From OLB7 sp966250335 (GTDB lineage: Bacteria > Bacteroidota > Ignavibacteria > OLB7): a DNA stretch of 64,000 nt. The translations under genes and the position numbers were made by a program. Below the pieces are notes generated by a model. It worked only from the letters and a program-made list of their open reading frames with translations. It was not told the DNA's origin and did not search any database. Below, piece after piece: positions 26,383-35,068 of the stretch; positions within the stretch are counted from its first letter, which is position 1, and every line of letters begins with the position of its first letter. The stretch spans positions 162,376 to 226,375 of the forward strand of contig CBINGZ010000002.1 of the NCBI GenBank assembly GCA_966250335.1, in the 5' to 3' direction.

Positions 26383-27693
26383 CTACCGCCGCACCACGAT
26401 ACGTTCCGTGTTCCCCCCGCGTTCGGTCGTGATCTCCAGGAAATAGGCGCCTTCGGCGAGGAGGGATGCGTCGAACGGCACCGAATGGAGCCCGCGCTCC
26501 ATCACACCCTCGAACAGAACGGCCACCCCTTTTCCTGAAACATCCACCAGGCGCAGGATGATCGTCTCGCGGTTCCCGAGCATCAGCGTCACATCGGCGC
26601 TCCCCCTGACCGGATTGGGACGGCAGGCAACGGCGACGCCCGAACCGGTCGCGAGCGGAAGATCGGGCGCGGAGACCGTGATGCTCCCGTCGAACACGGC
26701 AAGGCCGCTGCTCTCGGTGGCGACCCAGATATTTCCGGCGGGGTCGACGGCGACGGCGGTGAGGGCGAGTTCGGGAAGATCGGAATTCGACATGTCGAAA
26801 TGCGCCCAGCCATCCTCGCCGTAGCGGTAGAGGCCGTCGTTCGTGACGAACCAGACCGCTCCGGAGGGATGATTCGCCACGGCCTTCACGTTCTGGTCCC
26901 CTATCGGACTGTTTTCGCTGTTGAGCAGATTGTGCCAGGTGATCCCGTCGAACCGGGCGAGGCCGGCCGGCGTGCCGATCCAGACGCCCCCCCTGGTGCT
27001 GCGCGCCAGCGCGTTGACCACGTTGAAGGGGAGCTGGCTGTTGGCGGTGGTCTGGTTGATCCATTGCAGACCGTTGAACCGGGCAAGCCCCGACTGCGAG
27101 CCGGCCCAGACGGCGCCGCCGATCCCCACGGTGATGCTCAGGAACCGTCTCTCCGGAACGTCGAAGCTGTCGGGAATGAACCGTACGGCGCCCCCCTGGC
27201 TGATTCTGGTCATGCCGGGACCGCCGATCCAGAGATCGCCGAGGAGATCGACTCCGAGCGTCGCCGGACCCAGCTCGGAGCCGGTTCCCGTGAAAATATC
27301 GTCACGCGGGATCGTGGTCCATTGCTCATCGTCATATCCCGATATACCTTCAGCCGTCGCGATCCAGATCACCCCGGCGCTGTCGCGCGCCAGCGCAAGC
27401 ACCGGTCCGCCCGGAATGCCGTCCGCCGTCGTGTACGACTTCCATGCCCCGGCTTCATGGACCGAGACGCCGGCATCGGTGCCGACCCACATCCGCGGGC
27501 CGTCGGCCAGAAGCGCGTTCGTATGGTCCGAGCCCAGTCCGCCGGAAGCCGTGTGCAGGGTCCAGCCCCCGAGATTCCGCACGGAGAGATCGGGCCCCGT
27601 TTCATCGAAGGGAGCAACCCGGTCCGGAACCTGTGACATGCCGTCGGAAACGACGAAAACAAGCAGGAGTACGAGGAGGAGAGATCGGCTCAT
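26383..27693 (-). CDS. Secreted beta-propeller protein with type IX sorting signal
   Basis: 436 aa from ATG 27693 (MSRSLLLVLLLVFVVSDGMS, signal peptide). It contains repeated blades of the two-component-regulator-propeller type, for example PRMWVGTDAGVSVHE, GVIWIATAEGISGYD, GGVWIGTPAGLARFDG and GNIWVATESSGLAVFDG. The C-terminus is a type A sorting domain (CRPNPVRGSADVTLML ... LAEGAYFLEI). Unlike the hybrid sensor kinases in which this propeller is usually found, it has no kinase part, so it is a stand-alone secreted propeller, possibly a binding protein. No obvious partner is nearby. Confidence 0.88.
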   Translation of the reverse strand: MSRSLLLVLLLVFVVSDGMSQVPDRVAPFDETGPDLSVRNLGGWTLHTASGGLGSDHTNALLADGPRMWVGTDAGVSVHEAGAWKSYTTADGIPGGPVLALARDSAGVIWIATAEGISGYDDEQWTTIPRDDIFTGTGSELGPATLGVDLLGDLWIGGPGMTRISQGGAVRFIPDSFDVPERRFLSITVGIGGAVWAGSQSGLARFNGLQWINQTTANSQLPFNVVNALARSTRGGVWIGTPAGLARFDGITWHNLLNSENSPIGDQNVKAVANHPSGAVWFVTNDGLYRYGEDGWAHFDMSNSDLPELALTAVAVDPAGNIWVATESSGLAVFDGSITVSAPDLPLATGSGVAVACRPNPVRGSADVTLMLGNRETIILRLVDVSGKGVAVLFEGVMERGLHSVPFDASLLAEGAYFLEITTERGGNTERIVVRR

Positions 27694-27832
27694 GATACAC
27701 CTTCGCAGCATGTATGTGATGAAGTACGGGAACGTCCGGTGAGTGACAGCCCGTTGATGCTTCGGTAATCATGGGGGCGGCAGGAACATAGGAAACGTTC
27801 GCGAAACGAGCTACTACATATTCGTCCGCGAT

Positions 27833-27872
27833 AAAAAAAAGATGGTGTCCGGATAGATTTCCGGACACCATC
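27833..27872 (-). terminator. Rho-independent terminator of the MEMO-family gene
   Basis: Perfect 13-bp stem, 27841-27853 with 27860-27872 (GATGGTGTCCGGA), 6-nt loop. On the minus strand it is followed by eight T (27840-27833). It is 44 nt past the stop codon of the 27916-29124 gene. Confidence 0.92.
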
Positions 27873-27915
27873 GAATGTACCGCTCCAGACCCCGGGCGCG
27901 CAGAGCGCGCACCTA

Positions 27916-29124
27916 TCAGTAGAACGCCACGCTCGCGAAGGTGACGGCGGAGTCTCTCTCCGTCTCATCCCACTGGTCGTAGCAGAGCACCTCTCCCTCG
28001 CTCGGTCGCGCGGTTCTCAGGGTGGCGTAGATCGGGGCGACGCCGCAGATCCGGTAGCGGTTGCGCACGTCGCGCAGCAGACCGATGAACCCGTCGGCGT
28101 CGGGACGGGCCGCCTGCTCCAGCACGCGTGTGTCGAACTCCCGCACTTCCGGCAGGATCGATCGCGCGTCGAAATCGTCGCCGAACTTCCGGCCGATGTG
28201 GCAGAGATCGGCTCCCGCGATATAACAGACCTTGCGGCCGAGCGCGCGGGCCGTCTCCTCCAGCGCCGTGTAGAGCGCGCTCAGGCGCTTGTCGTCGGCT
28301 GCATGTCCGTTCGCATGTTCCACATATTCCCAGAGCGATCCCGCCAGGATCGGCACGATCCGTATATCCTTCCCCGCGAAGACATGGCGGAGGAAGACGG
28401 CCTGAAACTCGATCGAATGCTCCCGCCGGTGCGCCGTCTCATCCCGCGTCAACTGGAACGGGAGGCTGGCACGGAAATGGTTGATGAATTCCCGGTCCGT
28501 CGGAAGAACGCCGAGCGGCGTGTCGAAATCCTTCTCGGAGATCATGAAGGAGTCGTACGACATCTGATGCGAGACACCGAACACGATGAAGGTATCGGCA
28601 TCGGAATATCGCAATGCCTGATATGCCGGACCGTAGCTCTTCCCCCCCACGCGGAAGTCGATATGCGGAGCGATCACCGCCACCGGGGGCTCCTGTCGTA
28701 TCTTCGCCGGCTCTCCGAGAAATCGGTCCAGCATGGCGCGGAGCTTCACGGGATCGGCCGGATACGACGAGCCGACGTGCGCCATCGGACGCACCGGGTT
28801 GTCGATGAACCTGCGGTCGATCTTCTCCTTCTGCTTCCGGAAACGGGGGCTGTCGAGGAAGAACTCCTGGTCGAGCGCGTTGACCACGTTCAGGAAGTCG
28901 TCGATCGAGAAGGAGCGGCCGGCAAGGGCCGCCTGTTCGGCCAGATACTCTGCGGTCCGCTCGCCGTCGAGCAGGGTGAGATATTCGATGGTATCAACCG
29001 GGAGTCGGACCGTTTTATCGGAATACGATGTCTCGTCGTACAGAAGGGCGACGCCGGGTGTGATCTCATATCCGGTGATGTCGCCGCGCACCGGCGGCAG
29101 CGGCGAAGTCGGGGTGTATGCCAT
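27916..29124 (-). CDS. MEMO1-family protein (AmmeMemoRadiSam protein B) with N-terminal PqqD-like domain
   Basis: 402 aa. Residues 1-110 look like a small winged-helix PqqD-like domain (LPVDTIEYLTLLDGERTAEYLAEQAAL). The MEMO domain follows from about 113, with APHIDF (His154), GVSH (His186), RREHSIEFQ (His236) and ADLCHIG (Cys308), matching the metal-site residues of human MEMO1. In bacteria MEMO proteins are often encoded with an AMMECR1 protein and a radical SAM enzyme; neither is in this window. Its reaction is not well defined; iron or copper binding has been described for family members. A promoter and a strong terminator frame it as a single-gene unit. Confidence 0.9.
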   Translation of the reverse strand: MAYTPTSPLPPVRGDITGYEITPGVALLYDETSYSDKTVRLPVDTIEYLTLLDGERTAEYLAEQAALAGRSFSIDDFLNVVNALDQEFFLDSPRFRKQKEKIDRRFIDNPVRPMAHVGSSYPADPVKLRAMLDRFLGEPAKIRQEPPVAVIAPHIDFRVGGKSYGPAYQALRYSDADTFIVFGVSHQMSYDSFMISEKDFDTPLGVLPTDREFINHFRASLPFQLTRDETAHRREHSIEFQAVFLRHVFAGKDIRIVPILAGSLWEYVEHANGHAADDKRLSALYTALEETARALGRKVCYIAGADLCHIGRKFGDDFDARSILPEVREFDTRVLEQAARPDADGFIGLLRDVRNRYRICGVAPIYATLRTARPSEGEVLCYDQWDETERDSAVTFASVAFY

Positions 29125-29186
29125 GGCTGAAGATATCCCGTAAGCGTTGATCGAATCGGCCCGCGGCGAACCGCCGCAGGAGGTGA

Positions 29187-29217
29187 CAAAGATGACCCGT
29201 CAAGGGTTAAGAACAAA
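29187..29217 (-). promoter_or_regulatory. Near-consensus Bacteroidota promoter for the MEMO gene
   Basis: TTTG (29217-29214, minus strand), 19-nt spacer, then CATCTTTG (29194-29187), one base off TAnnTTTG. The ATG is 62 nt downstream. The rest of the 332-bp divergent region 29125-29456 shows no gene. Confidence 0.5.
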
Positions 29218-29456
29218 GGTCCTGAACGATTCGTCACCCGGCCGGCCGCAGGAGCGACGAACCATTGCCTTGTCCGCGTGCACCGGAATACCCATCTTGG
29301 GCCCGTAACATCTCAGCAGGTTACCGTGTCTTCCATGGGCGGGTAGAGATATTGATGAGCAGCATCCAGCTTTCCGATATGTATTTCCGGGTATGACGGC
29401 ATCGCCGACCTGCTCGTACAGACCAATACAGTAATTACATAACGTCAGGATCTGTC

Positions 29457-30809
29457 ATGGAACGAATTCACCTGCTACCGGTCTTTCTGATCTGCTGCAT
29501 CGCAGTCGCAGGTTGCGCGGGTCCGTTCGAGGTCTCGAAGAGCTACAACGTCACGTACGACATGGCGCATAACGACATGGCCGTCTTCCCGCCGGGAGGG
29601 TTCGCCGTCTCCGAAGGGGATCTGGTGTCGTTCGAGGTCAGGAACGTCAACCCCTTCCTCTACGATGTCTCGATCAACAACAAGTCGATCGCCTACGCCA
29701 CCGAGGCCCCCGCCCCCGGCGAGTTCACCTTCCGCGAGGAAACTCTTGTCGATACGGTCTTCCAGCCGGGAACGCTGAACACCGATATCGGCGGCTCCGT
29801 CAACCGCGTGCCGATCAGCAGGTTCCGGACCCTCTACTCGATCTTCCGGGGACGCTACACGACCTTCTATTCGTTCCTGACGTTCGACGACTACATCAGA
29901 GCCCAGATCAGGCAGCCCTTCCCGGACGAGAAACTGCTGAAGGAAGGGATCGCAAACCGCCTGCGCGACGTCGCCGGACAGACGATGCTCTACACGCGGA
30001 GCGATTTCATCAGGAAGGGAGATGAGATGTTCGAAGGTCTCACGAAATCGTACAACGATCTTTCCTCGGAGTATCATTTCCTCGACAGCCTCAGCAGGAC
30101 CGAGCTGCGCGACGTCTACGGCAGCGCCAAGGGAGCATACGACGGGATCGCGAACCGGGGCAACTGGGCGCTCAAGATCGGCCGCACCGCCGACCTGTAC
30201 GAGATGGTGCAGAACACCCCCTTCAGTTTCTCCTCCTTCAAGATCCAGGTCGACGGCGGCGACGACGAGATGAAGTTCAATATCAACGGACGGAGGAAGA
30301 ACGCCGACTACCTTCCCCCTTCCTATGATGTGCGTCCCTTCGATCTGGAGTACGGCGTGAAGGTCCGCGGCGGCTGGAGGATCGATTTCAGCGGCGGCCT
30401 GATGGCGAGCAGCCTGGTCGATCACAGCTTCAACCTCAGGGATTCGCTCGGGTTCAAGTCGATCATCCAGAATGATCCCGATGCGATCAATTACGGTCCC
30501 GGCGCGCTCATGCACTTCTATCACAAGTCGTTCATGCTGGGTGGGAACCTCGGGGTGATGCTCAACAACTCCTCGCGGCTTCAATATCTGGTGGGGGGAA
30601 GCGTTCTGCTGGGAGATCATCAGCGGCTCTGCCTGAACGGCGGCATGACCTTCGGCCAGGCCAATCGTCTCGCGGCGGGATATGAAACGGACCAGATCCT
30701 GATCGGCGCCAACGCCAATCTCATCACCCCCCCTGTCGTGGAGAAGCTCGATATAGGATGGTACGCCGGCATCAGCTACAACTTCACGGCAAGCAGACAG
30801 AACCAGTAG
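29457..30809 (+). CDS. Lipoprotein with C-terminal barrel-like region
   Basis: 450 aa. ATG at 29457 with AGGA 6 nt upstream. Lipoprotein signal: FLICCIAVAGC (Cys19). Residues ~25-90 form an Ig-like strand region (SYNVTYDMAHNDMAVF, GDLVSFEVRNVNPFLYDVS). The middle is helical and charged. The last ~150 residues read as amphipathic strands (GVKVRGGWRIDFSGGLMASS, MLGGNLGVMLNNSSRLQYLVGGSV, WYAGISYNF), so it may have a barrel-like outer-membrane part despite the lipid anchor. I do not recognise the family. It is monocistronic, with a weak hairpin 49 nt after the stop. Confidence 0.75.
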   Translation: MERIHLLPVFLICCIAVAGCAGPFEVSKSYNVTYDMAHNDMAVFPPGGFAVSEGDLVSFEVRNVNPFLYDVSINNKSIAYATEAPAPGEFTFREETLVDTVFQPGTLNTDIGGSVNRVPISRFRTLYSIFRGRYTTFYSFLTFDDYIRAQIRQPFPDEKLLKEGIANRLRDVAGQTMLYTRSDFIRKGDEMFEGLTKSYNDLSSEYHFLDSLSRTELRDVYGSAKGAYDGIANRGNWALKIGRTADLYEMVQNTPFSFSSFKIQVDGGDDEMKFNINGRRKNADYLPPSYDVRPFDLEYGVKVRGGWRIDFSGGLMASSLVDHSFNLRDSLGFKSIIQNDPDAINYGPGALMHFYHKSFMLGGNLGVMLNNSSRLQYLVGGSVLLGDHQRLCLNGGMTFGQANRLAAGYETDQILIGANANLITPPVVEKLDIGWYAGISYNFTASRQNQ

Positions 30810-30857
30810 CCCGGTTCCGACCGGCGCGGCTCCACGGCCGCAATACAGAATATCGCA

Positions 30858-30886
30858 GCCCCGATCCCCCGCCGGGAGGTCGGGGC
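30858..30886 (+). terminator. Hairpin after the 29457-30809 gene; weak terminator candidate
   Basis: GCCCCGA (30858-30864) pairs with TCGGGGC (30880-30886), loop of 15 nt. No T-run follows. Confidence 0.4.
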
Positions 30887-31000
30887 GCGTCGTTAGAACG
30901 GGCACGCCGGAGAGGAGATCGCAGTTGAAGCTGTAACAGGTTCGGGAACCAGTCGTATGTTGGGCCCCCAAACACGAAACCTTCATGGCGAGCGACGACG

Positions 31001-32143
31001 ATGATGGCACATACAACCGGCGAACAGGCCGAGGGCGGTCCCGCGGGAAACGAAGCTCCGAAGAGAGACGAGGCTCCCCGGAAACCGCGCTGGACACGGA
31101 GGTTCTTTCTCACAACGCTCGGCATGCTGGGACTTGGAGGAGGTTCAGTGGCGGCATTCGGACATAAGTTCTCGGTCCCCGGCTACAAGGGACCGATCTC
31201 CGATCACTTCAACGGCAGCGAGTTCTTCAACCCCGGCTCCTCCGGCGCGAGCGGGTTCACGGATCTGATCCGATGGATGACCAACCGGCAGCCGGGATAC
31301 TGGCCGGAGTACGTTCATGTCGATCCGGCTCCACCGCAGCAGCAGCGTGTGGAGGATCTGCGGATCACCTTCGTGAACCATTCCACCATGCTGATCCAGA
31401 TGAACGGGTTGAACGTGCTGACCGATCCCGTCTGGTCGGAGCGGATCAGCCCGGTGAACTGGGTCGGCCCGAAGCGGCATCGTCCCGTCGGCATCCGGTT
31501 CGAGGATCTGCCGCCGATCGATCTGATCCTCCTCAGCCACAATCATTACGATCATCTCGACGCTCCCACGATGATCCGCCTGGCCGAAACCCACAAGTCA
31601 CGACTCTACACCACGCTCGGGAACAACGCCTATCTGGAAACGATAGGAATCCACAAGGCGGTCGACATGGACTGGTGGGATGAGGTCTCGCTGGGAGGAG
31701 GGTTCACGCTGACCTGCGTGCCGGCATGGCATTTCTCCAACCGCGGACTCTTCGACAGGAACACGACTCTGTGGGGAGGCTTCGTTCTACAGGGACCGGG
31801 AGGGACGGTCTATTTCGCCGGGGACACCGGGTTCGGGCCGTTCTTTCACGACATCGCGCGGAAGTTTCCCGAGATCCGTCTGGCGCTGCTGCCGATCGGA
31901 GCGTATCGTCCCCGGTGGTTCATGTCGCCCGTACACATGGGACCTGACGAAGCGGTCGAGACGCATCTGATCCTGAAGCCGCACCGGAGCGTCGGCATCC
32001 ATTTCGGCACCTTCGCACAGGCCGACGACGGCGACACGGAGCCTGTGGAGCTGCTGAACGAAACGCTCGACAGGAAAGGGATCGCCCGCGACAGATTCCG
32101 GGCGCTGGCGAACGGGGAGTCGTGGGATATCGACAGAGCGTAA
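31001..32143 (+). CDS. Tat-exported metallo-beta-lactamase-fold hydrolase (NAPE-PLD/UlaG-like)
   Basis: 380 aa. The N-terminal 55 residues include a twin-arginine motif TRRFFLTT (32-39) followed by LGMLGLGGGSVAAFG, a Tat signal or anchor. The catalytic domain has the HxHxDH metal motif in LLSHNHYDHLD, an upstream FVNHSTMLIQ, GGFVLQGPGGTVYFAGDTGFG, and MSPVHMGPDEA. This order matches the beta-lactamase_2 subfamily that includes N-acyl-phosphatidylethanolamine phospholipase D and RomA-like proteins, Zn-dependent phosphodiesterases. It probably cleaves a lipid or nucleotide phosphodiester in the periplasm, which is inference. Two lipoprotein genes follow on the same strand at short spacing. Confidence 0.9.
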   Translation: MMAHTTGEQAEGGPAGNEAPKRDEAPRKPRWTRRFFLTTLGMLGLGGGSVAAFGHKFSVPGYKGPISDHFNGSEFFNPGSSGASGFTDLIRWMTNRQPGYWPEYVHVDPAPPQQQRVEDLRITFVNHSTMLIQMNGLNVLTDPVWSERISPVNWVGPKRHRPVGIRFEDLPPIDLILLSHNHYDHLDAPTMIRLAETHKSRLYTTLGNNAYLETIGIHKAVDMDWWDEVSLGGGFTLTCVPAWHFSNRGLFDRNTTLWGGFVLQGPGGTVYFAGDTGFGPFFHDIARKFPEIRLALLPIGAYRPRWFMSPVHMGPDEAVETHLILKPHRSVGIHFGTFAQADDGDTEPVELLNETLDRKGIARDRFRALANGESWDIDRA

Positions 32144-32238
32144 CTCCGGACGGTGTCTACTACATCGTGATGCCTCTTACTATTCACTCACATTCCATCA
32201 TCGGGGCGATCGACCGTACTCGATCAACGACGATCACT

Positions 32239-32973
32239 ATGGCAGCATCTACCTCTCTTCGGGCTCTCGCCCTATCAGCCTCCACCCTTGCCCTCATGCT
32301 CGTCTCCGGCTGCGGAGACGACCCTGTCTCCTCCACGCCTGAAGGGACACCGCCCGGCGTCGGCTCCATCTATCGTTTCACGATGCCGGGAAATACGGCG
32401 GGCTCCCTCGACACGCTGACGATCAGCGTGACCGGAGCCGGCGGAACGATGTACGGCAGAACCAACGTCGTCTCCACCGCTTCCAGAATTTCGTCCGATG
32501 ACAGCGGGGGGAATCCGGTGTTTTTCATCTATGAATCGAACGGCGATCTTTCGATCTATATCGAGGGACAGAGGAGCACGCATTCCGGTGTGGCGTATTT
32601 CGAGTCCCCTACGACCTGGATCACCTATCCCTTCGGCAGCAGGAAGGGGGAAACGGAGGTCGTGAAGTTCGACACTACCGGGGTCATCGACGGCAAGAGC
32701 GTCGGCTTCTCGGTTCGTCATACCGTCCAGTACGTCGGGACCGAGGATCTGACGCTGAATGGGGAGACACTGACGGCGCACAAGATCGTGGAGAAGATCC
32801 GCCGGACCGATACCGAAGCCAGCCCCGCTCGCTCCTATACGGCCGAGTACACGAACACCTACTGGTATTCTCCGAAGATCAAGTTCCTGCCGAGGATGAT
32901 CAACAGGCGGACTGATGATAACGGGAATGTGAATGAATCGCAGCTCGATCTGCTCGATTATACGCTGAAGTAA
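32239..32973 (+). CDS. Lipoprotein of unknown function
   Basis: 244 aa from ATG 32239 (MAASTSLRALALSASTLALM), with lipobox LVSGC. Longer in-frame starts (32122, 32170) overlap or crowd the preceding gene and add no signal. The mature part is strand-rich (GSIYRFTMPGNTAGSLDTLTI, SVGFSVRHTVQYVGTEDLTL, YWYSPKIKFLPRMINRR) and looks like a beta-sandwich or LolA-like fold; I do not recognise the family. It is preceded by the Tat-exported hydrolase (95 bp) and followed by the intradiol dioxygenase (81 bp); co-transcription is possible. Confidence 0.75.
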   Translation: MAASTSLRALALSASTLALMLVSGCGDDPVSSTPEGTPPGVGSIYRFTMPGNTAGSLDTLTISVTGAGGTMYGRTNVVSTASRISSDDSGGNPVFFIYESNGDLSIYIEGQRSTHSGVAYFESPTTWITYPFGSRKGETEVVKFDTTGVIDGKSVGFSVRHTVQYVGTEDLTLNGETLTAHKIVEKIRRTDTEASPARSYTAEYTNTYWYSPKIKFLPRMINRRTDDNGNVNESQLDLLDYTLK

Positions 32974-33054
32974 GGAAGCGTCTGGCAGAACAGGGTGCGG
33001 AGTCCCGATATATCGCTACATATGACATCCGGGTCTACGATACGAGCAAGCGCG

Positions 33055-33720
33055 ATGAAGGCCCGCGGATCGGTGTCCGCGGGCCTCGCCGCCGTTGCGA
33101 CAATGGTTCTCCTCTCCTGCGGTAATCAGGCGAAGGAACGACCCGTCGCAGCACCGTCGCACAACCGTGCCGACATCGTCGACACCTGCGAGAACCCCGA
33201 CGCGGCCCCGGCCTGCTGTTTCCGCGACATCCCCTCCGACCCGACCCCGGTCATGACGATCGCCGGCGACTCCGAGCCCGGCGCCCGGCTGGAGATCACC
33301 GGCACGATCTATTCGGACGACGGCCGGACACCATATCCGGGCGTCGCACTCTACGCCTACCACACCGACACCACCGGCCGCTACATCCCCGACGCCGACG
33401 ACCGCGGAGTGCAGCGTTTCCACGGCAGACTCCACGGATGGTGCACGACAGGCCCCGACGGCCGCTACACGATCCGGACAATACGCCCCACGCGCTATCC
33501 GCAGAGCACGACTCCCGCCCACATTCATGTATGGGTCATGGAACCGGGGGGCGGCATCCCCTATTACGTCAACGACATCGTGTTTGCGGACGACAAGTTC
33601 GTCAACGAAAGATATCGTGCTATGGCAGAAAGAGGAATTGGTGGGGATGGGATCGTGGCGCTTACGGCGGGTGAAGATGGTGTTTTAAGAGGGGTAAGGG
33701 ATATGAAGCTGATGCGTTGA
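33055..33720 (+). CDS. Exported intradiol ring-cleavage dioxygenase family lipoprotein
   Basis: 221 aa from ATG 33055, giving the lipobox-like VATMVLLSC (Cys22). The catalytic domain (about 65-221) keeps all four non-heme Fe(III) ligands of protocatechuate/catechol intradiol dioxygenases: Tyr110 (DTTGRY), Tyr148 (RPTRYPQ), His156 and His158 (PAHIHVW). Intradiol enzymes open catechols between the hydroxyls with O2. The lipid anchor places it outside the cytoplasm, unlike classical aromatic-degradation enzymes. Similar exported members are widespread and mostly uncharacterised. No other aromatic catabolism gene is nearby. A Cys pair (PACCF) precedes the domain. Confidence 0.88.
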   Translation: MKARGSVSAGLAAVATMVLLSCGNQAKERPVAAPSHNRADIVDTCENPDAAPACCFRDIPSDPTPVMTIAGDSEPGARLEITGTIYSDDGRTPYPGVALYAYHTDTTGRYIPDADDRGVQRFHGRLHGWCTTGPDGRYTIRTIRPTRYPQSTTPAHIHVWVMEPGGGIPYYVNDIVFADDKFVNERYRAMAERGIGGDGIVALTAGEDGVLRGVRDMKLMR

Positions 33721-33808
33721 TGGAACGCCCCAGCTCTCTCGATCACAGAGCCTTACATCGTGACGAGATATGTATCGCCTCGACATGTTGGCCCGGAATA
33801 CGATCCCC

Positions 33809-35068
33809 CTACTCCGGCAACCACTGATACCCCAGCCCGAACCTGAACCCCACGTAATACTCCCGCCACTCCGCGTCCCGCACAACCGTGCTGAGCGGGG
33901 CCGATACGAACGCCTCCACGAAGAATGTGCCGACCGCCGCGGAGAAGTTCCAGCCGAGACCGACGTCGATCGCCGTGCGGAAACGGTTGAGCTCGGAGAG
34001 ACGGCCCGCCTCCATCACCGTGACGGTGTCGGAACCGTTGCCGTAGCGGAGCTCGTCCTTCACGTTCGCTATCTGCATGTACTGCGTCGCCTTGCTGGAG
34101 ACCGCGAAGCCGGCGCTGGCCGCGGCATGAAGGTAGTAGTACGATGAAACGGACATCGCATCCCATTCCAGGAAGACCCCATAGAAGGGGATGTTGAAGC
34201 CGACGCTTCCGGAGAGGAGATACTGCTCCAGATGGAGAACGCTCACCTCCTTCAGCGGACGCTTCAATCCGCTCAGCGTCAGATAGCTCCGGGTGGTGTC
34301 GTTGGAGAAGATCATGCCGTCCACGATCGAGAGTCTGGCGTCGCCGCGGAGGATCAGCGGCATAGGAAGACTGAACGTGTAGGAGAGGCCGTACTCCCCG
34401 TACGACGTGAAGGGATAGCCGTCGTCGGCGACCTCGTCGGAGTTCGGTTTCAGGATATCCTGTTCGTTGGACTCGAACGGATTTCTCCAGCCGAACGGTG
34501 CGGTCGTCGGCACGAACGATCGTGACCTGATAGAATTCCCCGCGTCGTACACGTTCGAGTAGAGCACCGGGAAGGTGAGCGAGAGACTCTGAGCCGGTGA
34601 AGCCTGCGGGAACCATCCGTGGGAGTATTTCCCGAAGAGATCGCTCTCCGGGTCGTACCCTTCCGGGTCGAGCCCCAGATCCTTCCATAAGGAATCCTGC
34701 CGCGACTGCCATAACGAATCCTCCCGCGCCAGGGTCGCCGAATCCTTCGGAGCGTTCGCGGCGGAGTCCTGCAGCACCCGCCAGACCGAATCGCGCCGGG
34801 CCTGTGCGGTCGAATCGATCGATTCGCGATAGAGCGAGTCGGTCTTCGCCTGCTGGATGGAGTCCTGGCGCGCGCGTGCCGCGCGTATGCTGTCGCGCCT
34901 GAGGCGCGGGTTCGGTCCGCGCCGCTGCGCCTGGGCATCCTCGACACAGAGGAGCGTCAGAACGATCATCCCGAGCAGAACCGTCAGACGCCGCATCCAG
35001 ATCCGATGCGTCGCCGAAGCATCCCTTTCCGATCCGCGAGAAAAGAGATTCCGTACCCGTATGCTCAT
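33809..35068 (-). CDS. Outer-membrane barrel protein with eight exact 8-residue 'DS' repeats
   Basis: 419 aa from ATG 35068, which overlaps the previous stop by the classic ATGA. An internal ATG at 34996 (MRRLTVLLGMIVLTLLC) gives a tidier signal peptide, so either start is possible. After the signal, eight 8-residue units each begin with Asp-Ser (69-132 in the long form: D69, D77, D85, D93, D101, D109, D117, D125). A barrel domain follows (FTSYGEYGLSYTFSLPMPL, GFNIPFYGVFLEWDAMSVSS, YYVGFRFGLGYQWLPE). It is the last gene of a three-gene operon with a VWA-OmpA lipoprotein and a sorted protein, suggesting a cell-envelope complex. Function unknown. Confidence 0.82.
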   Translation of the reverse strand: MSIRVRNLFSRGSERDASATHRIWMRRLTVLLGMIVLTLLCVEDAQAQRRGPNPRLRRDSIRAARARQDSIQQAKTDSLYRESIDSTAQARRDSVWRVLQDSAANAPKDSATLAREDSLWQSRQDSLWKDLGLDPEGYDPESDLFGKYSHGWFPQASPAQSLSLTFPVLYSNVYDAGNSIRSRSFVPTTAPFGWRNPFESNEQDILKPNSDEVADDGYPFTSYGEYGLSYTFSLPMPLILRGDARLSIVDGMIFSNDTTRSYLTLSGLKRPLKEVSVLHLEQYLLSGSVGFNIPFYGVFLEWDAMSVSSYYYLHAAASAGFAVSSKATQYMQIANVKDELRYGNGSDTVTVMEAGRLSELNRFRTAIDVGLGWNFSAAVGTFFVEAFVSAPLSTVVRDAEWREYYVGFRFGLGYQWLPE

